Source: Nyssa sinensis (taxonomy: Eukaryota; Streptophyta; Magnoliopsida; Cornales; Nyssaceae). Taken from it: DNA of 64,000 nt. Position 1 is the first letter of the stretch; each line of letters starts with the position of its first letter. A model generated the notes under the pieces. The model ran no database searches. It was not told the DNA's origin and saw only the letters and a list, made by a program, of their open reading frames with translations. The DNA is taken from assembly GCA_008638375.1 (NCBI GenBank), contig CM018048.1, forward strand, positions 6,593,089 to 6,657,088, written 5' to 3'. The translations under genes were made by a program, and so were the position numbers. Shown here one piece after another: positions 23,350 through 36,122 of the stretch.

Positions 23350-23790
23350 ACAAGAAGTTCAAAGTTGAGACAATTTGGCCACTGGACAATAATCAAAGAA
23401 GATCAACATGTAAACACTTGTAAATTTGTAAAATACAGGCACTTATATGTATTATTAACAAACAACAGAGTCTAAAGATAAAGATTTGGAAACTTAAGTC
23501 GACTAAAGCGGTGACTAGGTCAAGTTCAAGCAGTGTTTGGCCAATAACCTTGTGGAAATGTTGCAACTAAAATCTTGTTAAGAGTAACAAGAAGTCTAAA
23601 GTTGAGACAATTTGGCTATAGGATAAGAATCAAAGAATGTTAACACGTAGGCACTTACAAATTTCTAAAATACGGGGACTTATATGCAATATTGACAAAC
23701 AACAAAGTCTAAAGAAAAAGATTTGGAAACTTGTGTTTACTAAAGTGGTGAGAAGGGTCAAGTTCAATCACTGTTTAGACTTAATCAACA
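23350..23790. repeat. Tandem duplication, period 237 bp, two copies
   Basis: ACAAGAAG...AAAGTTGAGACAATTTGGC begins near 23350 and again near 23587. Both copies then run through CAAAGAA...TTAACAAACAACA...AAAGATTTGGAAACTT and the GGTCAAGTTCAA...CTGTTT motif. The copies differ by many substitutions, so the duplication is old. No coding function seen. Confidence 0.85.
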
Positions 23791-23887
23791 TTTTTACGTT
23801 TAAGAACCTACGGGTGTATGGCTCTTAATGGCATATTTGAAGGCAACTATGATTTATTTACTTTATTTTGTATAGTTTGGAGAATTT

Positions 23888-24446
23888 AGGCCAGGGTGGA
23901 GATTTGTTGGGTAGCTATCATGATTTCATCCAAATTCTTGATGACCCTTTTGCGATGATTTTGTTTTGGATAATTTTTCAATTCTAATTGCCTTTCTATT
24001 CAAATGGAATAGTGGGTCATATCCGAAAGGATAAGGCATCCTTATTCGGGAGCGCATAGAGATTTCAACACCAGTTTGTTTTACACCTGTCAGTTTGGTT
24101 CACTATCTAATTTAGTTCTATTGCCAATTTCGTTAACCCCTTATATATTTAGGAGTGTTATTATTCTGGGCTGTAATACTATGAGAGTGGAGCCATTTGT
24201 AATACCATCTTTGAGTGTAAAGGAGTTTTGAGTTTGTAAGTGATTTATTCTTGTTATTTTGGATTTGTGAGTGTTTTACTTTTGTAATCTTTTTGATACA
24301 TAGTAAATTGATTATCATTGTCTTTTGATGTAGACATCTTATCGAAGTATGTATATCGTGTGTCTTCTTTGTTTGATTTTGCGTACTTGCGTATTTGAGA
24401 TTGATTCACTATGTGATTTGGTTGCTTCTGTACAACAAGAACTACA
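23888..24446 (+). mobile_element. Possible copia-type PPT and 3' LTR remnant
   Basis: AGGGTGGAGAT followed by TTGTTGGGTAGC resembles the polypurine tract and LTR start of plant copia elements. From there to CTGTACAACA (about 24446) the sequence has a spacing of promoter- and leader-like text found in such LTRs. No internal coding region precedes it, and no target-site duplication was found. Confidence 0.4.
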
Positions 24447-25430
24447 AACTTGGATTCTCTTTCTTTACTTATAACTAAGGTTAGAACCACGAAAAAAGTA
24501 GAGGAGTGATAGAAAATTTTTGAAAAAAAAATTAGTCAAAATTTTGAGGTGAAAATGAGAGAAATGATGGATAAAAATTAGGTTGGGCCATAAATTTTGG
24601 GTGTGGGCAAAAATCTTAAGTTAAATGAGAGAAAAAACGGATAAAAATTGGGTTGGACTAAAATTTTAGAGTGGGTTAATTTGAAATATGTTAAAATTTT
24701 ATATGTATAACAAATATTTCCAAAAATTTGAGATGGGTTAAAGCCTGGCTTAGCCCACTAATAGTCCTGCCCTCGCTTATAACAATAAAATATTGTATGT
24801 GTTTTTATCTTTCTAAATTAATTTTAGGTTGACTCTTTCCTTTTCTCTTTTTATGTAACCTTGTTTGTAGTGATGGATCCAGAAATTTTAATTGGGGGGA
24901 GGGGAGGGAATGTAGGTATTGAAATTTAGAAAGTGTCATAAGAATATATAAAAAAAATTTAGGGAACCAAATCTTATTTTGTTAAAATATTCTAAGGTCT
25001 TATTTGGACGACCGGATAAAAATGTGGGATTGAATAGGATATAGTTGGATCGGATAGGATATAAAATCTTGTGGGATATTGAATATTCCAATATAGTGTT
25101 TGGAACAAAGCCAGATAAAAGACTAGATATGTTGTTATATTCCATTCATATGTTTGGGTGTCTACCAGATATAAGGTCCGGATATAAAGTTTGGTTTTCA
25201 AAAATTATTTTTATGAATGTCATTTTTTTAAAAATATATGCATACGAGATATCTAAAATTAAAATTTTATTCACAAATCAATTGTAAAATCTAATAATAG
25301 TAATCACAATATTTTAGAATGTGATTGTATAAACATCATTCAAAATATAATAGTCTCTTACTTTCGAAGCGACCCAAAAAAAATCATAATCTGTATTTTT
25401 AAAAATCATCCAAATCAATGATCACATGCA

Positions 25431-25433
<3 letters not shown>
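24447..25433. other. Intergenic, degenerate repeats, no gene
   Basis: About 24534-24680 holds two imperfect copies of a segment with ATGAGAGAAA...GGATAAAAATTGGGTTGG. About 24873-24930 has GATGGATCCAGAAATTTTAA, a phrase common at the ends of old plant repeats; a related phrase in inverse sense occurs near 42765. No open frame shows a recognisable domain. Confidence 0.6.
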
Positions 25434-25473
<40 letters not shown>

Positions 25474-25570
25474 CAGTAGCAATATATTTTATATATAAAA
25501 AAACAAGATATATATTATTTTATATATATAACACTAGAAATATTATATATATATAAATAATATATATAAA
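25434..25570. repeat. AT microsatellite
   Basis: A long (AT)n run spans about 25434-25473, followed by further AT-only stretches to about 25570. Confidence 0.9.
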
Positions 25571-25736
25571 TATTAAATAGTCCATTTATTGATACGAAAA
25601 ATACATTAAAAATTTTGAAACATATCAAAAAATTTTGAACAATGAATAAAAGAAAAAAACTGATTTTTTAACTTGACTCTTCAACGTCTTTGTCTTTTTA
25701 TATTGCAAAGTTGTAATTATTTTTTGATGACATGGT

Positions 25737-26089
25737 GTAACACCTCGACCCGGTTATCGAGGATTTAGTTGCTAATGAAATATTAGAGGCTTTAAGAAGT
25801 AAAATAATGGTTGTGGGGAATTAAATCAAGACAATAAAGGCTACAAAAAATAACAAGGTTTCGATTTATGAAATCGACACATGAAGAAGATAAATAAATA
25901 ATACAAGTACATGAAAAGGAAATAAAAATAATACAATAAGAAAAATGAAATTAAAGTACAAAAACCTAACTAAAGGCAAATAAAAAAGAAAAGAAGAAAA
26001 GTAGGCCAAAAAGTGTTGGCCCAAAGAATTGAACCCAAAGCCTAGTCTCCTAAAAGACTTATGCAAAGCTCAAACCCACTAGGCTATCA
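25737..26089 (+). mobile_element. Possible LTR start of another gypsy-type element, split by LTR C
   Basis: TGTAACACCTCGACCCGG is a start typical of plant gypsy LTRs. The text to 26089 and after 29204 is continuous once LTR C is removed. I could not find the other end or any internal domain. Confidence 0.35.
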
Positions 26090-26244
26090 TGTAATGAAAT
26101 GAAATTTTTTTTTTATATACCAATTTTTTTATTATTAATATTATTATTATTAATATTATGTTGGTGTGCATGTATACGTGTGTGTGATGTGTTATATGTA
26201 TGCATGTGTGTGTTATGGTTTAAGTGTGTATGTATAAAGATAGT

Positions 26245-26281
<37 letters not shown>

Positions 26282-26324
26282 ATCAGGTTGGGCAACCGGG
26301 TGTGTACGAGTGTGAAATAATATA

Positions 26325-26359
<35 letters not shown>

Positions 26360-29203
26360 AGCAAAAATGTCAACCTTGCATTAAATGCAAGGTTGACCTA
26401 GAAGTGAAAGCACGTAGAGAGAGGAGGGGGGGAAGAGAGAGAAATAGGAGGCTGTAGCAGACTGCATGAAATGATGTATGTGTGTCGCTAGGTGTGCATT
26501 GGAAGTGTCCGTTGGATTTGAGAAGGGTAGGGAGGGGCTGTAGCTGGCCTAGACGGTGAGAGGGAAAGTGTATATACATAAGAGTTCATTTTGGTTAGAG
26601 AGAAAAGAGAAACAGAAGTGAGTTCGGGTAGAGAGAGAAAGAGTAGTGTAGAGAGAAAAAGTGCAGAAAGGAAGAGAAGGAAGAGGAAGAGGGGTTACAG
26701 ATAGCCCTCACTCACCTTGGAATCATTGGAAAGAAGCTAGAAGCAAGCAAGAGAGAGAGGAAGCACCAGTTGGAGGTGAAACATCACTAACCCATTTGTA
26801 TTTCTCTCTCTAGAATATATGTGTATATATGTACTGTTTAAATTTCTTAAATACATGCATGGCATCTAGAATGTATGAGGCTTAACTGAGGTGTGAAAAC
26901 CAAGCCTAAACCAAACCCAGAACGCCTAACTGTGAAGGGACCTCCATGGACGGCCACCTTGAAGCTCAGACCCTAGTGTTTTGGGCATTAAAACCTTATT
27001 AAAACAATGGGGGATTGTTGGGGCGAGATGCAGGGAACTTTTAGAAAAATAAATAGTCCAAAACAGTGATGAAATCACTGAAAATGAGCCTCACTGGAAA
27101 ACTGGCATGCATGGCCAGAACTAGGGATGGGTGTCGGTGAAACCATTGAGTTTAAGGCTGAAATACACTCTAATTTATTGCTTAAGGTTCCAGGATTATT
27201 TTGGTATAAAAATGATAAAGTTTGGACGTAAAATAGGAGAGAAATAGGGGGAGAAAAGTGGCGGTCTCCGGCGACTTGGCCGGAGAAGAAGACCGGCACA
27301 TGGCCGAAAAATCGGGGGCGCAGGTGGGGGTTCGGTTGGGCCGTTTGCTGTTGGGCCACTGGGCTAGGTTTGTTTAATTTTAAAAAGGGTTGGGCTGATG
27401 GGTTGTTTTAAATATAAATGGCCTTTGGGCCTGTTTAATCTTAAAAGGGAAATCGGGCCTGTTTGGCCCAACGACTCAAAAGAAAAAGAAGAGAAAAGAA
27501 AAAGGGGGGTTTGCGGCTGCCAAGGTTTGAACCCACATGGGGCGCGTGGGGCTGAGGCATGTGAACCGTTTGGACAGGACAATCCCGTGGTCATTATTGC
27601 GCTGAATAAATATATATGTAATACTTGATTTCCACTTTATGAATTAAATATATTTAATTAAATTAAATGCTCTAAAATGGTCCGACACCCAAATGAGGCA
27701 AGCCTTATATGTTTTTTTAACTATTTTGGACCTAATAAGACCAACGGTGAGGTCTGTGATGTGATACAAGGTCCCAAAAAATAAAAGACCCATGGAACCC
27801 TTAAAAATTATCAAAATGCCCTGAGTCAGAAACCAGTCAAACGAACCCCGATTTAAATAAACAAATAGTGAAATCTTATTATCTCGAATATTTCAGACTC
27901 AACCGTGAAGTCCAATTTACGAGGAGAGGTCTCAAGAAATGGGAAACCGTGGAAGTACAAAATGACCGTTTTATCCTTTTAGCCTGAACGTCCAAATTAA
28001 ATTCCGCAAAGGCCTAAACCTATTTTCTTCGACGTTCCGGACCCAATGGTAAAGTTTATTTTAGTAAAATAGAAACCAATAAAATAAAGACATAAAATTT
28101 GATGAATAGCATAAATTCAAATGACAATAGACTGAGTTGTAATTTATGCTTTTAGGGACACTGACAGGACAGGAGAGGGCGATCTGGCCTCCTACATTTT
28201 CATTGACTAGTTCAGTTACGCATCGTGCATGATCTTCTAGGGTTGAGACCAACCTGTCATGTACGGTGTTTTGCTAATGTAAGAAATGGGTTAAGTTTAG
28301 GAACATTTTGTGAATGAATTACATGACTTATATGTTTAATTGTTGTTATGGAGTTATTCGGATTATGTTCATTTGATGACTTGGGATTGGTTGTTTATGT
28401 GATTTGTGTTTTCTTATATTCTTGAGAATTGGTAAAGTGATGAATGTGATTATGGCCATGTGATTAGATTGATAGCATGAGATATGTATTCCAGTGGAAT
28501 GAATTGGTGAATTAAATATTATTGTTGCCTCGAATGTGGTATATCATTGAAAGCATGCTTCATCGAGATTATGTTGTTGTGTGATGAATGCATAGCATGT
28601 TGGCATTGGGTGAATTCCTTGGGCATATGACGTGAGTTGAGCACGTGGTGCTTTGCATTATGAGGGTGTAGATCCTGCAGTAAAAAACTCAAAATTGGCC
28701 ATTGCATTGGTACTTCGAGCCATCGGGGAGTACCCGTAAATAAGACATGGGTGTGGCATTCAGTGCATGGGTGTGTCATGCATACTTTCGTTGCATCACA
28801 TTAATAGAACTGGAATGCATTTAGAGATAAATGTACACTTTGCACATGCCACGCCTTAGCTTTATTTCTTGCATTAGCATTGCATTGTACCAGCAGTTGA
28901 GCTGACCCATTCATGGGACAACATTTCAGATGAGGATGCTCCAGCTACTTAAGACTCAATGACACCTTGATAAGATGAAGCACTTGGTGTATTTTTGGCC
29001 TATGGAACTTATGTTTTGTGATGTAAGGGCTTGAGCCCGGATGACCTGTGAACACTGAAATGGTGGGATGTACTTTATGTTTTTATATGTATTGATGGAA
29101 TCGGATGCATGTTTAGTTAAATTTGTTTAAGTTGTCCTTTATTTTATTTTATTTACTGTCTCGTCAGTCGCGCCTCGGGTTCGCGGGAATTCGGGGCGTG
29201 ACA
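26090..29203 (+). mobile_element. Solo LTR C (3114 bp), TSD TATCA
   Basis: It begins TGTAATGAAATGAAATTT and ends TTCGGGGCGTGACA. TATCA flanks it at 26085-26089 and 29204-29208. Family landmarks are present in order: microsatellite (26245-26355), purine-rich leader (26400-26760), CCGG-rich stretch near 27260, the ACTCAACCGTGAAGTCC sentence near 27898, the G-box at 28642, GTACACTTTGCACATGCC near 28833, and CAGCAGTTGAGCTGACCC near 28892. No gag or pol inside. Confidence 0.9.
26245..26356. repeat. TA/TG compound microsatellite in LTR C
   Basis: (TA)n at about 26244-26259, (TG)n at about 26260-26281 and (TA)n at about 26331-26355. Confidence 0.95.
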
Positions 29204-29208
29204 TATCA

Positions 29209-30157
29209 ACACATATGTGCTATAATGGCCAAAAGATAAGCATATTACATAGACTTGGACGGGAAAAATTTTGAAGAGCTGATGTGTCATCATCCCATTG
29301 CACCCTTCCCTTGTTGAACTGGATTTCATGTATGAAATCTCTCATGATGCGTATAGGTCTTGAGTGTATATGAGTAGAAACTCATACTTCGCACATTGTG
29401 AAGTCTTGAGTGTTATTCAGACCATACGTGTGTGCGTCTAGAGAGAGAAAAGAAGAAGAAGAAGAAAAAGAAGGAAGACAAAGGACGAAGGAGAGGAAGG
29501 TTTTTCACGCAATCTAAGGGAAATCAGAAGGCTCGAGGGACTCGAAATCAAACCTAATAAAGAGAAGAAACCTACTGTAGATGGGAAAACCCTAAAACTC
29601 AAACTTTCTCTCTAAGAAAAATATTGTTGTTACATATTGTTTAATAGTTTTGGGATGCATGCATGGCTTAGAAGGTAATATACAATGTTAGGGAATAAAA
29701 AAAACTAACCTAGGAGGATTGAAACACCAAAAATTCAAAAATCCACCATTGATGACCACCAAAAAGGTGGGTCTAAAACAACTAGCAACAAATGCTATGA
29801 CCAATTGGGGAAAAACTCACTCAACCAATTAACTAACCGAAGAAAAACAATTTTTTATAAACCCATTTAAACTTATTTTAAAATCCAAAGAGGGACAAGC
29901 ATAGTTTTTGAAACTTTTAAAAGATTTGACACACTTTTAGGATGTTTGAAAACCATTTTAAACACTATTAAACCCATCAAATTCTAACAAGATTGATCAC
30001 TTCAATGTTTTGTTGAGGCTCTGTACTAAAGAAGATTCATAAAAGACTCCATAAAAAAATTTAATTCTATTAGTACAATTGTTCATTTATGGAAAAACTC
30101 TATTATTGGAGTTTTATTCAACATATACACTCATATTATAACACTATTACAATATTA

Positions 30158-30189
<32 letters not shown>

Positions 30190-30369
30190 ATATTACTTAT
30201 ATAATAAATAAAGATTGTGTTGGGTGGCTGTCATGCATTCATTTGAATTGTTGATGATGACAGAGTTTATGTACTTTATGGCATAGTATGTCAAAGCTAC
30301 ATCTCTTTTTAAGTTGTTTACAGAGTTGCCATTTGGCAACTGCATAGTTTAATGATAAGGTGTGTTGGC
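29209..30369. other. Intergenic, no gene seen
   Basis: A GA-rich stretch lies at 29440-29500 and a (TA)n(TG)n microsatellite at about 30159-30190. Part of 29209-29600 may continue the LTR-like sequence that starts at 25737. No domain or long frame. Confidence 0.6.
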
Positions 30370-31075
30370 TTTAACATGGTGGAAAGAGTGATTTTGTTTT
30401 ATGGTATATTAAAGGTTATTTATCAAAAAAATTTAACATTCATTTGCTATATTTAATATGGATTAGGTGATGCTTATTTTACTTTTAAGTGAAGATTTTG
30501 ATATTGTTATCTGAATGTAGTTTTACTTGTTTTCTAAATTTCACTGAATTTCTACTTAGAATTATGACAGTTGCGAACCTTATTGAATAGTATGAGATTT
30601 TGTTATTTAATACAGTCTAATGAAGCTAAACGTAGACTTAGACGACCTGGTATTGCTTGTGCCTTTGGCTTATGCAACAGTAATGAAGAAGCTCAACTTC
30701 TGTGGTTAAAAGAGTGGGAGTGCTACGATATCTAGCTTGAAAGAGGGATTGTCCACTTTTGGCTTTTATTTGTTCTTTCATTCTATCATTTTCATTTCAA
30801 ATTTTCGATACCAAAAGAATTGTAGAATATCTTTTTGTAGCTAGACAACTTTAGCCATTGACTTGTTTGATTTGAGGCTATGGCTACTTGAAATATTACA
30901 TACTCTGTTAAATGCTTTGGAATTCAAGGATTGGCATGGACTAGTAATAACTGACATGCCTTTGAACTTTTTAATGGTTTCTATTGATCTGATCTATGGG
31001 CAATCGTTGCTATTAGAGTTTTCCAATTATATCATACAAGGACATGCATGGTACAATTAGTACTCTGTCTTGGAT
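30370..31075 (+). other. Paralogous segment, copy 1 (unknown nature)
   Basis: This segment is clearly related to 45505-46200 and, over its last part, to 43179-43430. The shared text runs from the GGTGGAAA...TTTTG context through ATTTAATACAGTCTAATGAA (which looks like a splice acceptor) and GTGCCTTTGGCTTATGCAA to CTAGACAACTTTAGCCATTG and GTTAAATGCTTTGGAATT. One frame, 30863-31060, is open for 65 codons in this copy, but the matching copies carry stops, so coding is not supported. Possibly a decayed gene or an uncharacterised repeat. Confidence 0.55.
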
Positions 31076-31684
31076 ACAAGATTTTCAACATTTAAAGAAT
31101 ACAAAATTAGGATCTCTTGCGTCGTTAGAAACATTTAAAGAAACCAACCTCTATTGAGTGTGGCCAATTTCTCCTTGTATATTGCTTCTGATTGATTCCA
31201 TTGTGCTATATAACTTAGCACGTTCTGAACGCTAATACCAAATGTTTAAAACTAGGCCACTATTTCCAATTTACCAATATTCAATAATTCATCTAATTTT
31301 GGTGTTTTTGACTTTTTATTCCATTAATCATTAGTTCAAGCTTCTTAACTAACTCTTCATTAAATCCTTGCCTATTTATCACAAATTCCAACAATTTTTT
31401 AAAGCTTAACCAATCACTAGGTTGATGATTAATTTAAATTCTTACTGACCTTTCCTTGGAACTAGAACCCTCCCATATTTTTCTTTTAGGAATTCCTTTA
31501 GTAATGTCATTGGGCTACTGCCTCGGTTCAAGCCACAAATTTCATGTTTCTTTGTAATATAGAGGATATTTGCTGCATTTCCAATCCATAGGTCCAGACT
31601 TTGGTTTTTCTCCAATAATAATTCTCTTACATATCGCTAGATAAATTTAACATTGTATTGAGAGAATTGATGAAATTTAATAGC
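31076..31684. other. Intergenic, no gene seen
   Basis: AT-rich sequence with stops in all frames; no repeat of note before the target-site duplication at 31685-31689. Confidence 0.6.
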
Positions 31685-31689
31685 AAAGG

Positions 31690-32127
31690 TGAAGGAAATA
31701 TATGAAATAACAATAGGGTTGAACCCGGTTATTTCTTGTAGTCCAGGTTTGCGGAAGCGGAATGAACCTGCTTGTGTTTGAGCTTCTCTATCATATACAT
31801 CGATATAAAAATCTTTCTTGTCAATAGGACGGTTATAGAATCGAGTCACCTTTGTATTTCTACAATCCAAGTCCAGAGGTCTGGCGATGGTAACCTCAAA
31901 AGAATCTCAAAGAGAAAACGGAGAGAGGATATAGGAAAGTTGACGGATAACCAAAAATCCTCCCACACCCACCATGTAACTAAACACGCGGTATATATAT
32001 GCATTAGTTGAAATTTGAAACCAACCAAATAATGGTAAGAATTTTAATCTTATCACAATTCTAATTCAAATCTTGTGGATGCCCAAATGGCTATGGGTTT
32101 GGGTCAAGCTCGTCCTAATATCCAACA
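31690..32127 (-). mobile_element. 3' LTR (438 bp) of the LARD-like element
   Basis: Plus-strand ends are TGAAGGAAATATATG and AATATCCAACA. It matches 41271-41710 along its length, including GGTTGAACCC, AGTCCAG(A)GGT and CCTCCCACACCCA. On the minus strand it starts TGTTGGATATTAGG. Confidence 0.88.
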
Positions 32128-32141
32128 TCTCTCACTCATCC
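32128..32141 (-). other. Polypurine tract of the LARD-like element
   Basis: The minus strand reads GGATGAGTGAGAGA immediately before the LTR start TGTTGG. Confidence 0.7.
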
Positions 32142-35100
32142 ATATAGGGTGGGTACTAAGTTCTCTACATCACCTTCCACGCATAAGAAATAGACCTGTG
32201 ACCAGAAAAGAAAGATCAGGGTAGGAGTACTATATCAAGCTACTATCACACTAATATAGTACCTCACTATAAACAAACAAATGATCTCGTCTATGCCTCA
32301 GACTATTCTGTTACACCAGATTCAACATCCCTTATCCCTCACGAGAACTAATCTCAATGCGACGCTTAAACCCTCCAATCTGTATTGTACTCATGATCAC
32401 ATCGATAAACACATAAACAGACAGATCACCCGAGTAATAAGTCACAACATAATAGTGTATTACAGAACCATCTTCCCTAGCTACTCACATTAATCCAATT
32501 AAACTCAACTGCTTTGTAGACATGCCCCGTCGGACCACATCAATCATGGTCCTTTAGCAACATGCTAAAGTAGCAACATCAATCTCTCTCTTCATAATGT
32601 AGTTCTAGATCACATAGGGCATAATAGAACTCAAAGTAGTTCTCAGAGCTCATATAGTGGCAAAGTAGGGAAACATTCAGTTACTTTCTTTATTAAAGGT
32701 CACATCAATAACACGTACAGTATGGAATGTATGCTACAATAGAGCTCACGCTCAATTGGGCATGTCAATCTCAATCTTATAAAAATAAGAATATACGTCG
32801 TACGAATCTTAGTCTAGTCGCTATCTAGCACCCGTCGCTTCTCAGCGCCTCTCGTCACTATCTTTGCGCCTAACCCAAACATTCCAACCCATTCTCTCTC
32901 CCAATGTCTGTCTGAAAGTTTGCATTCAGCTTTTTTCAAGTTACATGAGGTGTATGGTCAACCTTCATACTCGATTCTTTAAAAGAATCTAAACTTGATC
33001 CTCATTGTCAAGGCGACATATATGATAAAGATGAATTCTCCCACCAACCAAGAATTCAATGTCTCATTTTGCTCATTATCTAAGTGCCAAGATGATTGCT
33101 CGTGTGAGAGATCCAATCAAAACCTGTTGACATCTTTCATGTATGCTCACAACATAAAAAAAATCATCTCAATATGAACACAAAATCACATAATTATGAA
33201 ATAATGTCACACGTGTTCAATATATCAAATCCAAAATAAACTCAATTAGTTAACACAAAATGTAAAACATTATTAAGTATGGGCTTAAGACCACCTCCTT
33301 TTGCGCAATTCTATCTCAAACATGTATAGTGAAAAATAATGCCAATATGTTTGGTTCTCTTACCACCGCTATTGGTCTACTAGCCCACTAACGAGCCTAA
33401 GTTTCCAGCCTAATGGCGAGTCTGCACGATTTTGTCCTTATGGGCCCTAAGTCCAAAAAACATCACAAAAAGATGAAGGCATCGCCTGCACTTATATCCC
33501 TTAAGCTTGTAAAACTTATTAATAATGTGGAATAAAGCTGTGACAAATGCAATACTTGTATATGCTAGAGCCGCCATATAATCATAATTGATGAATAGAT
33601 CATTCTGCCTATATGAAGTTATGTTAAGGCACTACTAGAATCTCTACAGCCAAACTACTGCCTCAATTACGATGAACAACCATGTATTTTTTTCATCACT
33701 TAGATATCAAGGAAACAATTAACTAAAGTTCAATAAGCAAATACTAAGTCGCTCTTATAGTTTGACCATCTATATGAGCAAAGCACTAAACGGCTCTAAT
33801 TATTTGACAATCCATATAAGCAATGTCATGCCTCGGATTTCTGCGAACCCGAGGCGCGAGTTAACGAAAATTAAAAGAAATAAATAAATGACAATTAATT
33901 AAATTTAATTGAAATCTCTCTCATTATTCCTCAAATTTTTCCCCCAAAGTTTAAATTAAACACTTGCCATTCAACTTAACTCAAAATGGTCCCCCAATGT
34001 TTTCCAAGTCCTTGTCTCAATTAATGTTCTAATTAATTTAAGTCATATTAAAAAAAAATGGTCCTTAAAACAGTCTTAAATCATTTCCCAAAAACTCCCC
34101 TAAAATGATGTCTCAAATGGCCCCGAAAATAGTCTAAGTTATAGTTCATAAATGGGTTAAGAATCCCACCAAAAATTGTCTAAGGCAGAGGGCCTAACAC
34201 AGCCTTTATTTGTGGCCAAACATAGCCCAAAAAGGTCACTAAAACAGCCCATAATGGGGACCAAACATGGCCCAAAATAGTGTCCAAATATAGCTCAAAA
34301 ATTGTCCCAAAAATGGCTCAAAAAGGTGGCCAAAAGGATGGTGTAAAGGGGCTGGACAGTAGGTGGGTAGCAGGGAAGGCGTTGGGCGCGCATGCAGCGC
34401 GAACGCAGGGCTCGCGGGGGCTGGACTGCTTCTTTGCATTTTTTACTGTAGCGGTAGAGAGTAGTTTTCCAATTTTTTTACAGAATTACTGTTCCAGCTG
34501 CAACCTAGTTTTTCCTATTTATGATTTTTTTCTGAGTTTTTCAAGCCCACTTTTTCCCCCATTTTTAGTCCACTTCTTCAAGGTTTCTAAACCCTTATTT
34601 TGGGCATTTATTTCTTCCATTTGAATGGTGTTTTACACACTTATCTATTACTTTAATTTTCCAAAAATTTGGACATAACCTCTTTTGTTTTTCTAAGCAT
34701 TTTTCTGACCTAATTTTCACAACATCCTAAGCATAAATTCATAAAAAACCCACCCTCACTCGGTGACCACAAATCCATCAAATTAAACATACATCCTCTA
34801 TTTCCAATATATCCATTTAGTACACATTTAAACCATAAACATCATGCATTCTTTTGGGTTACGACCCATACAATTTAAAATGGCCCAAGACCTAAAGTTT
34901 ACAATTTGTTCAAGTCCAAAACACAATAAATTTAGCTTATGCCTATACATTCAAAATATGCCCCCGAGGGCCAAATCTTCAACATGTCCATTTCTTCCCA
35001 CCCTTTAAGACTTACACAAGTCTCAAATGCCTGGGGCCTCATCTGGAAAATAATGTTCCACGAATGGGTTAGCTCAACAGCTGGTATAACATAATACTAA

Positions 35101-35225
35101 GACTAGCAACAAATTTAAAGGCGTGGCATGTGCAAGTGTACAGTTCAAGACCATAATCCCATTATCTCCCGATGCCATGCAATGTCAAAATACATGACAC
35201 ACACATGAAACTCTATGCCACCCAT

Positions 35226-35330
35226 GTCTCGCTTCACGGTTCTTCCCCGTTGGCACACAAGTACCTATATATGTCTCGCTTTACGGTTCTTCCCCGTTGG
35301 CATGTAAGCACCAAAAGGTCGATTTTGGGT
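35226..35330. repeat. Two-copy remnant of the LTR minisatellite in LTR D
   Basis: GTCTCGCTTCACGGTTCTTC at about 35226 is followed by GTCTCGCTTTACGGTTCTTC at about 35271, each with CCCGTTGGCA. It is the same repeat as at 12009 with fewer copies. Confidence 0.8.
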
Positions 35331-36085
35331 ATTTCACCACAGGATCTACACCCTCATAATGCATAGCACTATGTGCTCAACCCACACCATGTTTTCAAGG
35401 AATCACACCATGCCAAAATGCCATGATCTCATCATGCAATCTCAAGGTGACAATTTATCAAACACATAGTGTCCCTTTTTCAAGTCATGCAATTTATCCC
35501 ACAAAATTCATAAATTTAAACTCCAAAAAATCATGCTCATAATATATGTCATAACTAAACATGTTAACATATATCTAAATCACAATCTCACAATTCTACT
35601 AGTTCACCAAGGACATAAATTTTCCATAAAGCACTAAAGCACCAATTCATCACATGGTCCAAACCACAAGGTGTGTCAACATGCAAATGGGTTCCAAATT
35701 GTAACAATACAATTTTATCAATATAACACACCTCAATCAAGGCAACAAATCATCTAACAACACCAAGAACACATATATCCCTAAACTATCAACTCTAGGC
35801 TTTTCAAAGGAACTACCTTCTAGGTGGTTTTTTAACCTTAAATACACTCCCTAAACAGTCCAATAGCATGAAAAAACACAAGAAAACTTAAATCCATTAC
35901 TAGCTTAGCACTACATCATACCTAGATCAGTTTTTCTCAAACTGCGGAGGTTGTAATCTCTGGATGGCCAAACTATTTGGTGACAATATAGGTCTCGATG
36001 AGAGGAACAACTTCTCAGAAGGAACCTCGACAAAAATCCCACTCAAAAAATGTGTTTCAGAAGCTTGAAGCTTGAAGAACTAGGG

Positions 36086-36090
<5 letters not shown>

Positions 36091-36122
<32 letters not shown>
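36091..36122. repeat. (CT)n microsatellite in LTR D
   Basis: An uninterrupted CT run of about 15 units, lying in the leader-equivalent region of the reversed LTR. Confidence 0.95.

Noticed and set aside
24873..24930. GATGGATCCAGAAATTTTAA and the inverse-like phrase near 42765 as ends of one MITE family.
   Set aside because: The similarity is short, and no terminal inverted repeats or target duplications could be defined.
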